DNA from: Flaccisagitta enflata
Taxonomy: Eukaryota; Chaetognatha; Sagittoidea; Aphragmophora
Length of the DNA: 64,000 bases
Assembly: GCA_965153355.1 (NCBI GenBank)
Contig: OZ231127.1
Span: 47,244,001 to 47,308,000, forward strand
Direction: 5' to 3'
The translations under genes were made by a program, and so were the position numbers. Of this stretch, positions 11,300 through 21,093 are shown piece by piece (the stretch's first letter is position 1; every line of letters begins with the position of its first letter). The notes under the pieces were generated by a model that saw only the letters and a program-made list of their open reading frames with translations, was not told the origin of the DNA and ran no database searches.

Positions 11300-11587
11300 G
11301 GGAGGGAGAGGGAGGAGGGGAAAGGCTTGCCCAGTTTGAACTGAACTGAAGAGAAGGATAGAATGAAAAGTATGCACTCATGACTTGTCACAGTGACTTG
11401 ACACAGTTCATAAGCCGCGGGCCACTGCTATTGAAAACATTGAGTGTTCTACTGATAGATGATTGAAATAATAATGAATATTTTTAACGATTCAATATTA
11501 AAGTCGGATGTAATGGAAAAAAAAAACAAAACAACATCAAATCGATGATCTAAAGATTCCATCGATCTAGCTCATAAAAAACTCCAT

Positions 11588-11727
11588 CATTTGGGCAGGA
11601 TCAGTGAGGCCAAAAACCGCAAAAACCAGAAAAATTAAAATGTGACGGACGGACCAACGGACGGACGGACCGACAGACCGACAAAGCGGGGTGAAGAGTC
11701 GCGTAACACGCGACTAAAAACTAAAAC
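11588..11727 (+). mobile_element. family H 3' part, AGTCGCGTGC type
   Basis: TTTGGGCAGGATCAGTGAGGC, AAAATGTGACGGACGGACC, CAAAGCGGGGTGAAGAGTCG and hairpin GTCGCGTAACACGCGAC with AAAAA. The left end is lost. A second left end (AACAAGACCGGATAAACGGC) starts at 11734 and stops after about 35 bp. The 11770-12265 stretch holds no feature I can support. Confidence 0.65.
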
Positions 11728-13265
11728 AAGACCGGATAAACGGCACCACAGTCGCGGCAGTTGGGGGGGGATACTCAATTATACACAGGTCTGTTAAACT
11801 GTCCTTTGTCTCCGATGTTTTTTGTCAGAAAGAAAGACAATGCATGAGTGTATACAGTATTGAGATGGAAACTTAATGGATGATGATAATGTTGTTTTTT
11901 ATTCACTTTTGCAATTATCAGTACGAGGAAAATTCAAATCACGCTACAAAGAGACATGAGATTTGTTTAGTACGGACTGTGTTGTTGAGGGCATGTAAAT
12001 TGGGAATATTTGGAATGAGGTAGTTCTAAATGTATTCAAATGGTAAACATGCGGTCAAAACCCCGCTCTAGATAACCGTTTTCAAGTTCTGACAAAATTT
12101 ATTCATTGATAACGGAATACTGGTTTAGCAAAATAAAACAATAAAGGTAGAAGATGGAAAACAAATTGGAGGCACCAAGGTCAAGAATTTGTTTCTGGTA
12201 GACTAGTGTAACTACTTAATTTGCTGGTTTTCTTAGAGCGGGGTTTGACAATGGTGTGTGGATTATCACTGCACAGTGGTGTGACTATGATACTTTTTCG
12301 TCGGCAAAAACACAACTTTCTGATCATCAATGAAAATTTGAACTTTGGAACTCGGGTCACGGTTCTGGCGCTCAAGAGTTTCCGTGACCGGAACATCCCA
12401 ATATTGCAAATCGGCGCTGTAATTCTTCATGGCATTCTGCTGCCGATTCTGCTCCCCTTCCTCCTCCCTCTCCTCCTGATGTTCATTTTCGAGTTTCAAC
12501 ACTTTATCAAGCGTCTCATTAATGGCGACATGCCACTCAATGGGGAAACGGCAACACACTACCATTTTTCTTACCATGTATACAGATGCAAGAATGGCTA
12601 AGGTTGATAATTTCTCGTATTTGCGACGGGAAAAAACAATGATTCCAAGAAGGAAATGGAGGAAATGACAAATCACGATGAATGGGAATAAGCTGGTGAT
12701 ATTTCCATCGTGAATTTCTTTCAACATTCTGTCATAATCAGTCACAAAATAGTAAATAATTGTCGCGGGTAAAAAACCACTTAAAAGAATATGATTCGCG
12801 CAACGAAAGATTCGGTTTTTCCAAATTGGGATACGGTGGGATATGAGAAGAGTAAAGATGGTGAATATCATGGAACCCGAATTGACAAAAACCGAAAAAA
12901 TAATGACTTAATGAGCCATGGATCCCCCCATATACAACATGAATAACCTAAAGGTAATGGACCCAGATAGAACGGCAAACAGGGTCAGGCAACTCATAGG
13001 CAGAAGCGACGCCCAAAGTGGAAACCCGGGACGGATCCACTGAACGCGTCTATTGCGAGCGATGTAACGCACAATCGAGAAGATGATGGTAAGTGTGGAA
13101 GTAGTGATGGAGAGGACTTGGAGCGCTTCCATGCCTACAGGCGAGTTTTTCCATTCCAAGGCATTATACCCTTTGGAATGTACGGCGCTCCACTGCGTCG
13201 CCAACTGAGGCACGGATTCCAACGCCACTTCGCACATTTTCAGCGAAGAAAGGATGAGTTTCAAC

Positions 13266-13385
13266 CTAAAATAGTCGCAAAAGCGTTAGATCCTCAGTGA
13301 TCCCCATGGCCCCTATGTGAGTGTATGTGGGTGTGGGGTGGTTAGAGGGGTAGCAACCTTGAAGGGGCCGACGACCTTTGCTGTG
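13266..13385 (+). mobile_element. family M left-end fragment, copy 4
   Basis: AATAGTCGCAAAAGCGTTAG, then GCCCCTATGTGAGTGTATGTGG and AGGGGTAGCAACC. Only the first 120 bp are present. The fragment sits exactly against the splice acceptor of exon 2 of the XK-like pseudogene. On the minus strand its terminus supplies the CTATTTTAG. Confidence 0.7.
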
Positions 13386-13431
13386 TTTTTTTTTTTGGGG
13401 GGGGGGCTTTCATATAGCATAACAATTGATG

Positions 13432-13872
13432 AATAGTCGCAAAAGCCTTAGATGGTCAGCGGTACCCGTGCCCTGCCTAAGTAGGTTGTGGTTGAAGTTG
13501 AGGGGGGAGCAGGGCAGCGGCCCCGAAGGGGTCGATGACCTATGCTTTCACACATATGGGGGATTTTCTCCTTCTTCTCCTCCTGAGTTTTGGGCCTCAA
13601 GGCCAGGATCTGGGCCTCTTGGCTGAGATTTTGACATTGAGGCTGAGATTTGGGCCTCAAGACTGAAATCTGGGCCTCCAGGCTAGGATTTAGGCCTTGA
13701 GGCTAGGATTTGGGCCTTGAGGCTGGGATGTGGGCCTCAAAACTGGGATTTGAGCCTCAAGACCGGAATTTGGTCCTTGAGACTGGGATTTGAGGGGGGG
13801 GAGAAGAAAGAGAAAATCCCCCATATGTGTGAAAGCATAGGTCATCGACCCCTTCGGGGCCGCTGCCCAAAA
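13432..13872 (+). mobile_element. family M element, copy 5 (complete)
   Basis: AATAGTCGCAAAAGCCTTAG, GGTCAGCGGTACCCG, GCCCTGCC...GCAGGGCAGCGGCCCC. The subterminal repeat GACCTATGCTTTCACACATA is matched at 13815-13850 by TATGTGTGAAAGCATAGGTC. The core is about nine units of roughly 20 bp. It ends TTCGGGGCCGCTGCCCAAAA. This is the clearest complete copy. Confidence 0.9.
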
Positions 13873-14415
13873 ATTAGGATTTGAGCCGCAAATTTGGATT
13901 TGAGCCTCAAGACTAGTTTGAGTCTTGAGAAGAGGATATGTGCCTCGTGGCTAGGATTCAAGCCTTGAGACTGGAATTTGATTCTCAAGACTGGGATTTG
14001 AACCTTGACACAGGAGTTTGAGTCTCAAACCTGGGATTCGGGCTTTGAGACTGGGACTTTAGCCTCAAGACTGGGATTTGAGCCTTGCATCTGGGATTTG
14101 AGCCTAGCAGCTGATATTTGAGCCTCATGGCTAGGATTTGAGCCTCGGGGCTAGGATTTGAGCCTTGGGAATGGGGTTTTAGTCTTTTGACTGGGATTTG
14201 AGCCTTGAGACTGGGATTTGAGCCTCAAGACTAGGATTTAAGCCTCAAGACTGATATTTAAGCTACGAGACTGAGATTTAGGCCTCAAGACTGGAATTTG
14301 AGCCTTGGGGTTGGGAAATGAGCCTTGAGACTGGGATTTGAGCCACAAGACTGGGATTTGAGCCTTGAGACTGGAATTTGAGCCTCGAGACTGGGATTTG
14401 AGGATCGAGACTGGA
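13873..14415. repeat. 20-bp minisatellite array (GGGATTTGAGCCTCAAGACT)
   Basis: About 27 degenerate units continue directly outside the right end of the preceding family M copy, in the same orientation as its core. Confidence 0.85.
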
Positions 14416-14951
14416 ATTCCAAATGCTAATAAAGAAGCTGCTAAGAAAAATGGCAACCGTGTCCTTGTTCTTGACAAATGACCAACCTTAGAATATTGTC
14501 CCTGAATGTATCATCATCAGGATAACAAATGCTGGAAAAGACGCTGTAACGATAAGTGACAACTTTAGAATGTTGTCCTTGACCAATGACTAACCTTAGA
14601 ATATTGTCCTTGACTGAAACATCATCAGGGTTACAAATGATGGATGAGACGCCATAAACACAAATGACAACAGGCGCCAGCAGCATCATAGAGCAGAGAA
14701 GAAGAAGGGGTTTTATGGACTTTGGCAGCCATTGAATGCGTTTGTCACCGCGGCAGAGGAAATAGGCGACTAAATGACATGGGGAAAATGAAAACAACAT
14801 TGGACAAGTCAGAACAGTTCACGTCGGGATATATTTCCTAATTTCTATAATTTCTTTAAAATCTATAATTTCTTTAATTTCTATAATTCCTGTAATTTAT
14901 GTTTGGAAAATGAGAATAAATGATCAAAACAGATTATTGGATTTTTTTTTT

Positions 14952-15050
14952 CGAACAAAACCGGATACAAGACTACGGAAGTCGCATAGAGTTGGGCAGG
15001 GCCGTATGGAAAGGGGCCGCCCAACTCAGGGGTGTGTTGGGACACACACC

Positions 15051-15139
<89 letters not shown>

Positions 15140-15292
15140 TGGTTGGTCGGTTGGTCGTTCCCCATTTTACTTTCCTGGCGTTTTTTAGCGTTTTGAGCTC
15201 ACTGCTCCCGCCCGAATGCCCTAAAGACCTTCTCCAATACTGCCCCTGCCCACCCACACGCGACTAGGGTAGCCATGTATTCGACCTTGTTT
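14952..15292. mobile_element. compound family H insertion with (GA)n, inside XK-like exon 1
   Basis: Two family H left ends face each other. AACAAAACCGGATACAAGAC lies at 14955 and GCCCACCCACACGCGACT...CGACCTTGTTTA ends at 15292. Between them are (GA)n at 15053-15134 and a GTTGGTTGGTCGG run. Neither terminal hairpin remains. It splits exon 1 of the pseudogene between LTTLW...QFLL and FLCRGD. Confidence 0.7.
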
Positions 15293-15454
15293 ACACCATT
15301 ACCTAATAAGAACTGCGCAAACCCGCCAAGCAGGATCCAAAGCGTCGTTAGAAGGGCGTAGACTGAGGGCGTGTTTCTAGTTACAACAACAAACGCGATT
15401 GTTTCTGTCAAAAGAGTTTTCAGCGTGAACACTCATACTTTTGAATTTTGCTGT

Positions 15455-15615
15455 CCCATGAGGAAGTGAGCGAAGTGAGTGAGCGAGCCCATGAATGGAG
15501 TCAGGGAGTGAAGTGAGCATAGCAAAGTGAGTGGAGGGAGGTGGAGCACTGTAAAGCGAGTATGAGAAGTGAGCAGTGCGAGCGAACGAACGTAGCGAGC
15601 GACCAAGTGGCCTCA
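15455..15615. repeat. GAGTGAGCGA-rich insertion in XK-like exon 1
   Basis: Built on GTGAGYGAAGTGAGTG. A diverged relative is at 28190-28340. It lies between two copies of a CACGCYGAAAACTC segment (minus strand), which could be a target duplication. The 15870-16150 stretch is featureless. Confidence 0.5.
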
Positions 15616-16154
15616 AAAACGCGATTTTTTTTGTGACTAGAAACGCTTCCTGAGTTTTCGGCGTGATTGAGCCCATTGGGTAACACTTGTCTCCACTTCT
15701 CTTCATGAAAGGCTTTGTCTATCAAAAACTCGCTCAAATTCATCCTGCCTTGGCAAAAGTAGCAGTTATTGAAGTACTCGAAAGCGAGTGAGACGTCGGT
15801 GCCAATGTCCACCATCGTGAAGGCGGCGCCGATGAAAAATGTCGAGATGGCGATCAATTCATTGTCCAATAGTCCAATTCATTTTTGAATTTCTACGACT
15901 ATATGTCTTACTTCATTCAATAAGGCTAACACTTAGAGGTTGTGTTCGAGTTGTAAATGAAACATTAATATGTTATATCTGATAAAAGAAGTAAATCAGA
16001 CAAGCACATAGAACAAGTATTGAAGAACATGACATAAAAAGTTGAGCATACAAAATACACAAATCACCAATTAAAAAGTGGCTTTGGTCTAATTTCATTC
16101 ATTTTTGTTAATTTGAAAAAAAAAATTTTTTTTTTCATTTTTACGTAAGATTCT

Positions 16155-16480
16155 ATGTCGGGGATTGGGGTCTCAAGTCTGTTTTTGGGGCCTAGAGGCT
16201 GAGATTTGGGCCTCGAGGTTCGGATTTGGGCCTCGAGACTGGGCCTTGTGGTTGGTCTTTATACCTCGAGGCTGAGATTTGGGCATTGAGGCTGTGATTT
16301 AAGGCTCGGGGATCCAATTTGGGCCTTGGGGATAGGATTTTGGCCTTGAGACTGGGATTAAGGCCTTGATGCTAGGATTTGAGCAAGGGCAGGGGACGGA
16401 CGGAGGAGAAGGAGAAGGAGAAAAGTATCCTTAAGTGTGAAAGCATAGGTCATCGACTCCTTCAGGGCCGCTGCTAAATG
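16155..16480 (+). mobile_element. family M right part, copy 6
   Basis: About 11 units of GGGATTTGGGCCTCGAGGCT type, then AAGTGTGAAAGCATAGGTCATC and TTCAGGGCCGCTG. The left tail is absent. Confidence 0.65.
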
Positions 16481-16482
16481 GG

Positions 16483-16577
16483 GACAAACCAATGGACTGA
16501 CAAACCAATGGACCGACCGAAAATCGACAGACTGATGGAAGGACATAACAAGGCAAAGAGCCACGTAGCACGCGACT
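16483..16577 (+). mobile_element. family H 3' fragment
   Basis: GGAC/CAATGGAC run, CAAGGCAAAGAGCC and imperfect hairpin CACGTAGCACGCGACT with AAAAAA. It joins directly to the right end of family M copy 6. Confidence 0.6.
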
Positions 16578-16597
16578 AAAAAAATTATGCTTCTTTA

Positions 16598-16832
16598 AGT
16601 CACGTGCACGCGACTCTACACCCTGCTTCGTCCGTCCGTCCGCCCATCCGTCCGTCGGTCTGTCTGTCGGTCTGTCACACTTTTACTTTATCAATTTTGT
16701 ACCCTTCAGTCATTTAAGTCATTTAAGAGTATATTAAGTCATTCTAAGTCATTCTAAGTCATTCTAAGTCATTCTAAGTCATTATGCAAGTCTCGCACGC
16801 GACTTATAGGTGTTTGCCTCGTTTAATACTCT
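16598..16832 (-). mobile_element. family H, AAGTCATT subtype (small)
   Basis: AGTCACGTGCACGCGACT hairpin, (CCGT)n, CACACTTTTACTTT, five AAGTCATTCT decamers. It ends TCTCGCACGCGACTTATAGG and GCCTCGTTT. Confidence 0.8.
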
Positions 16833-17107
16833 TTAAATCATAACTTTTAATGCTTTTCAAAAGAACTTATTGTGGCCTTGGAGGATGAATTTCAAACATG
16901 TTTACCCCAATGTATCAAATAACATTTTCCCCGGCACTGATGTTTTTCCCTTCTTTCATCGCCTCAGAAAAGATAGTGAAAATTATAGTCAATCATCTAC
17001 CAAATCGATGTTTTGAAGTTGCTTCCTTTAGTTAAGGGGCTGACAAAGCAATTTTTTTCTGTGGAGTCTGTGAATTTGAGAAAACAAATCATGGAGGCAA
17101 ACCGCAG

Positions 17108-18030
17108 TGACATTAATCAGTCAGTGACTCATAATCAGTCAGTGAACAAAACACAATAGGTAGAGAACTCACTCTGTTGGCTTTGATCCAAATTGCTGAT
17201 AACAAACGGCGTGCTGTAAACAGCAATTGGTAGTTAAAATGATAGCCGGCTATTATGCTATAAAGTCAGCAAAAATCCAACTTAAATGGAATAGAAGGTG
17301 ACTAGCATATTCATAATCCTGATGAAATTGTGAGAAGTTTGATATGTCAGACTTAACGTTTTTTATAAGAAATATCTTTTTTGACATTGCTTATACCGTA
17401 TTTGCTCCGTTTAACGCCCCCCCTCCATTTAACGCCCCCCACCCATTTTTCCAATGAGCTTTTGTTATCTTATAAAGAATTTATTAAAGATCAATGTATA
17501 AAAACTGATGAAATATATTGATAACAGTCTTTGTCTTTAAACATCCTAGGGGAGGGACAAAATTTTGGATACAGTATATGAACTAAAGTATGTTTTTACC
17601 AAGAAATAAAAGGTTATTGAAGAATAAATTGAAAAACCAAATATTCTTGATTGTTAAACAGGGAGCTTATTGGAGCACAAACTGACAATGTTGAATTTTA
17701 ATTTCAAAAGCGCCTGGGGCGCTAATTGGAGCAAATACGGTAACTAGATTAAACGTTGATAGAAATTTAAATTTTCGTTTAAAAGTGTAGGTTGTGACAT
17801 ATCAAATTTCTCAGAATTTCATCAGGATTATGAATCTGAATGTTTCATTCTATTTGGTTGAAGTTGGGTTTTTGCCAATTTTGAAGTAGAACAGCCATCT
17901 GTAATTTCAACAACCAATTGTTATATGCAGCATTCTGTCAATCATCAGCGGGTTGGATCAAAGCCAACAGAGTGAGCTCTCTACCATTTCTGTTTTGTCT
18001 GCTGACTATAATGACCATTCAGTTGATAGC
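17108..18030. repeat. palindromic element with about 290-bp arms
   Basis: TAGAGAACTCACTCTGTTGG and TTTGATCCAA (from 17162) are mirrored by TTGGATCAAAGCCAACAGAG ending near 17980. TTCATAATCCTGATGAAATT (17310) is mirrored near 17815-17835. The loop is occupied by a separate TA-flanked element. Confidence 0.75.
17396..17740. mobile_element. TA-flanked MITE, CCGTATTTGCTCC ends (copy 1)
   Basis: Left end CCGTATTTGCTCCGTTTAAC; right end reverse-complements to CCGTATTTGCTCCAATTAGC. TA duplications lie at 17394-17395 and 17741-17742. C-rich subterminal stretches (CGCCCCCC). It sits in the centre of the palindrome. Likely a Tc1/mariner-type non-autonomous element, from the TA target. Confidence 0.8.
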
Positions 18031-18085
18031 GTCTGGAAACATTCATGAGGGTGTACCATCTAGGAAAAAAGTTGACCTACTACAC

Positions 18086-18540
18086 AACAAGGCCAACACC
18101 TATAAGTCGCGTGCGAGATTTACAGGGTAAAAATGACTTAGAATGACTTAGAATGACTTAGAATGACTTAAAATGACTTAAAATGTCCAAAAAGGACTTA
18201 AAATGACTAAAAAACCTAATGACCAAAAATGACCTAAAATAACTTAAAATGACTCGGAATAACTTAAAATGACTTAGAATGACTCAAAATGACTTAGAAT
18301 AACTGTTAATGACTAAAAAAGACCTAAAATTACCTAAGAGTTGACGTTATATTACAAAAAAAGTAAAGTGTGACGGACGGACGGACAGACGGACGGACAG
18401 ACGGACGGACGGACGGACGGACGGACGGACGGACGGACGGACGGACAGACGGACGGACGGACGGACGGACGGACGGACGGACGGACCGACCGACGAACGG
18501 ACAAAGCGGGGTGTAGAGTCGCGTGCACGCGACTAAAAAA
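18086..18540 (+). mobile_element. family H, AAGTCATT subtype
   Basis: AACAAGGCCAACACCTATAA, GTCGCGTGCGAGA, an array of AATGACTTAG decamers (18133-18300), GTAAAGTGTGACGG, and about 28 GGAC units (18372-18490). It ends CAAAGCGGGGTGTAGAGTCG and hairpin AGTCGCGTGCACGCGACT. A model full-length copy. Confidence 0.9.
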
Positions 18541-18659
18541 GCAATCTCGGCAAAGTATTACTGCTAAACAAATCAAAAGATAGTTACCAAATTAGCAATT
18601 AGGTCACTAAGAGAAAAGAGGCGTACAACGTCCCTCGCTTTTCACATACAAAAGTAACA

Positions 18660-18698
18660 AAACACACACACACACACACGCACACACACACACACATA
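18660..18698. repeat. (CA)n microsatellite
   Basis: About 18 CA units with one CG change. Confidence 0.9.
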
Positions 18699-18823
18699 CA
18701 TCACAACCACAGCTAAAATGAACATTTTCACACCTTTCAACTTGAGAATGATGAACTGACAGACCAACTGACGGATGGATGGACAAACATGTCCATGACA
18801 AATAGAAAAATCCCAGGCTTGCA

Positions 18824-18983
18824 TTTTTAGTCGCGGACACGCGACTCTACACCTTGCCATGTCGGTCGGTACGTCCGTCCGTCCGTCCGTCCGTCCGTCA
18901 CATTTTTGAATTCCGAGTGATTTTTGCATTACTGCTCCTGCCCAACCGTCCGCGACTGGATAGCCGTGTATCCGGCCTTGTTT
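18824..18983 (-). mobile_element. family H, AGTCGCGGAC type
   Basis: Hairpin TAGTCGCGGACACGCGACT, CTACACCTTGCC, (CCGT)n, CTGCTCCTGCCCAAC, GTCCGCGACTGG and TCCGGCCTTGTTT. The motif is intermediate between the AGTCGCGTGC and AGTTGCGGAC types, and both ends carry it. Confidence 0.85.
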
Positions 18984-19131
18984 GATGCGTCCTCGCATCT
19001 CTTTAAGAGGGTCTGTCCGTCTGTATGTATGTCCGTCCGTCCAATAACCCTACCTCAAATATCCCACTTGATGATCACCAACCACTCACCAACCACCCAC
19101 GATCATTTTAAGATGCGTGTTCGCATCTCTT
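18984..19131 (-). mobile_element. family H fragments, AGATGCG type
   Basis: GATGCGTCCTCGCATC hairpin with TTTAAGAGGGTCTGTCCGTC at 18984-19045, then a second isolated hairpin AGATGCGTGTTCGCATCT at 19111-19128. The 19132-19560 stretch shows nothing. Confidence 0.6.
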
Positions 19132-19764
19132 GAGTTGCGCCATTCTGGTTATTTTAGCGGATCTTGCCTCCATCCCTCTTACCGCTAACTACTTTTTTTT
19201 TTTCAAATCAATCCTTTTGCATTCCCCTCAAAAAGTTCATTAGATCTTTGTTACTGTGCCTAATGTGTGTTCACCCATTCATTTAAAAAAATGTTTCCAT
19301 CCTTTGCTGGTTGACTTTTGCCTCTTAAAATTCTTGAAATTATGTCAATTAAAAGTGTTTGAACGCGCGATGAAAAAATGTCTTAAGATTAGCACTGCAA
19401 TATGCAAAACTCATCAAAGCAGTGATCTCAAAACTTTATCAAGATGATCTGTTGATATAGCTTACTGCCACAATAGCTCATTGCATCTTTCAAAGATCTA
19501 TCAATAAATCCAGTCACAAGCCCAAAATTTTCTCCGCTCAGACCACAGCTAGGACGCATCAATGCCCTATTGGGCGTGTTTTTTCAGTTGGTGATAGCCA
19601 CCTTTGATGGTAGATTTATGAGGAAAGTTCCAAAACCATAACTTTCTATAGTATCAATAACTATGGCAAAAATAAAAAAGACGGTGATTTTCAAAGTGGC
19701 ACTTCAAGCCCATTTTTTTGAATAATTATAAATCGGTTTAGGTGGTAGTAGTATGACAAATTTT

Positions 19765-20168
19765 TGACTCAGCAAAAAAATCAGAACTCAAAAAAGTTGA
19801 TTTTTGTGGCTGTAGCAACAATTTTTGCATAATTTGTCAAATGATGATTCACCAATGGCGTATGATTTTTACTTGACATACAATTGTCACTGCAAGCTTT
19901 TTTTTTAAAGCAGCCTCAAAAATCTTTTCAGGCGTTCATAGTATGTTGTTTTTGTGACTCAGCAAAAAAATCAGAACATGAAAAAACTCATTTTTGTATC
20001 TGTAGCATCAATTTTTTTAAAACTGGTTAAAATGAATTTTCTAAAAGTTGTAAATATGGAGTTTTTTCCCTTATTTAATTTCTGATGTTTTTTTTTATAG
20101 AAAATGATGCTACAGGCTCAGAAATTAACTTTTTTGAGTTCTGATTTTTTTGCTGAGTAGATCAAAAA
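19765..20168. repeat. palindromic element, TCAGCAAAAAAATCAGAAC
   Basis: CTCAGCAAAAAAATCAGAAC at 19770 is mirrored by GTTCTGATTTTTTTGCTGAG at 20139-20158. A direct copy lies inside at about 19958. A likely non-autonomous TIR element. Confidence 0.7.
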
Positions 20169-20323
20169 AATGAGTGCGCAGGAGTATATCGAAATTACTG
20201 TCTTTTTTTTCTTTGCCATGGTTACAATAGTGAAAACCTTAACTCTACGTTTTTTAGATAGAAAAATAATCACAATAGGAAAATGCAATAAACATTGTTG
20301 TCAAAAAAGCCGTAATTCTGCTA

Positions 20324-21067
20324 CAGTTGAACCCTGCTCAAACGGACAACCACTAACAAGATTTTGCCTAAAATAGATGCAAATTTGTACAGTAGATCTT
20401 GTCTAGACTTGAAATAATGCGGGCAAGCATTGTAGAAAAATGAATGAACCTAGAGGAGTGATATTTGAAATATAGACTAATAAAATATGCATTATTGCCC
20501 ATGATAGCTGGTTGCCATAGTAACATATTTCCATGTATTTTGGCTAAAATATCAATATCTTGAAGAATTCTTTAAGGGAACATTTCTTAAACTAAAATTT
20601 GCTACAATTTTACCATAGCATACTCTGTAAAAATGTCACTCATTTAGCGGTTGCCAGGGGTTGTCACACATGGATACGCTCCCTAGCAACGACCAAACAA
20701 GTGATATTTTTTCAGAACTTATTGTGGGAAAATTGCAACAAATTCAATTTTAAACAATGTTTGTTAAAAAAAATCTCTCAAAATATTGATATTTCAGCAA
20801 GAAAACATGGAAATGTGTTTCCATGGCAACTGACAGTCATGAGGAATAAATCATTCTCTCATTAGCTTATATTCCAAATATCAGTCCCCTTGCTTCGTTT
20901 CTTTTCCCATGGTCCTTGCCCCCGTCTTCTCAAGTCCTAATGAGATCTACTGTATCCCCTTAAACTTGTTTCTTTTTCTTACTTCCTATATTGGCTCAAA
21001 TAGATTTCCTCCTACAACGGACAAGATTTTTTAGTCCCTTGAATCCCGTTTGAGCGGAATTTCACTG
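20324..21067. mobile_element. 744-bp palindromic element, CAGTTGAACCCTGCTC ends (intact copy)
   Basis: Left CAGTTGAACCCTGCTCAAAC (preceded by TA); right reverse-complements to CAGTGAAATTCCGCTCAAAC. The interior folds on itself about 20668, for example TAAAAATGTCACTCATTTAG against CAAACAAGTGATATTTTTTC. Long-TIR, non-coding. The terminal sequence resembles pogo/Tigger-type Tc1-mariner ends (inference). A second copy, broken by two insertions, is at 28457-30479. Confidence 0.75.
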
Positions 21068-21093
21068 TCTTTTGTTACACGCACAAAATTTTT

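Larger units (their letters stand above)
12266..15869 (-). pseudogene. XK-related-like membrane protein, decayed paralogue
   Basis: Paralogue of the gene at 21094-25489, same strand and same two-exon plan. Exon-1 pieces: 15869 to about 15650 (IGAAFTMVDIGTDVSLAFEY), about 15400-15310 (LTTLWILLGGFAQFLL) and about 14775-14595 (FLCRGDKRIQWLPKS). Insertions separate them. The donor is ATTCTAAG|GTTAGT at 14595/14594. Exon 2 starts at 13265 after TTTTAG and reads KMCEVALESVPQLATQW. Defects: TTG replaces the expected ATG at 15869, with an in-frame TGA just upstream. There are two insertions in exon 1 and a TAA at 12908-12910 in the middle of a membrane segment, after which the same frame resumes (NSGSMIFTIF). 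The intact ancestor was presumably an XK-like multi-pass protein. The C-terminal tail has no similarity to the paralogue beyond an E/Q-rich start. Confidence 0.7.

Noticed and set aside
13873-14415. Coding frames reading LKSQSRGSN-type repeats in the minisatellites
   Set aside because: The frames follow the 20-21 bp unit, occur on both strands and differ between copies; they are not protein repeats.
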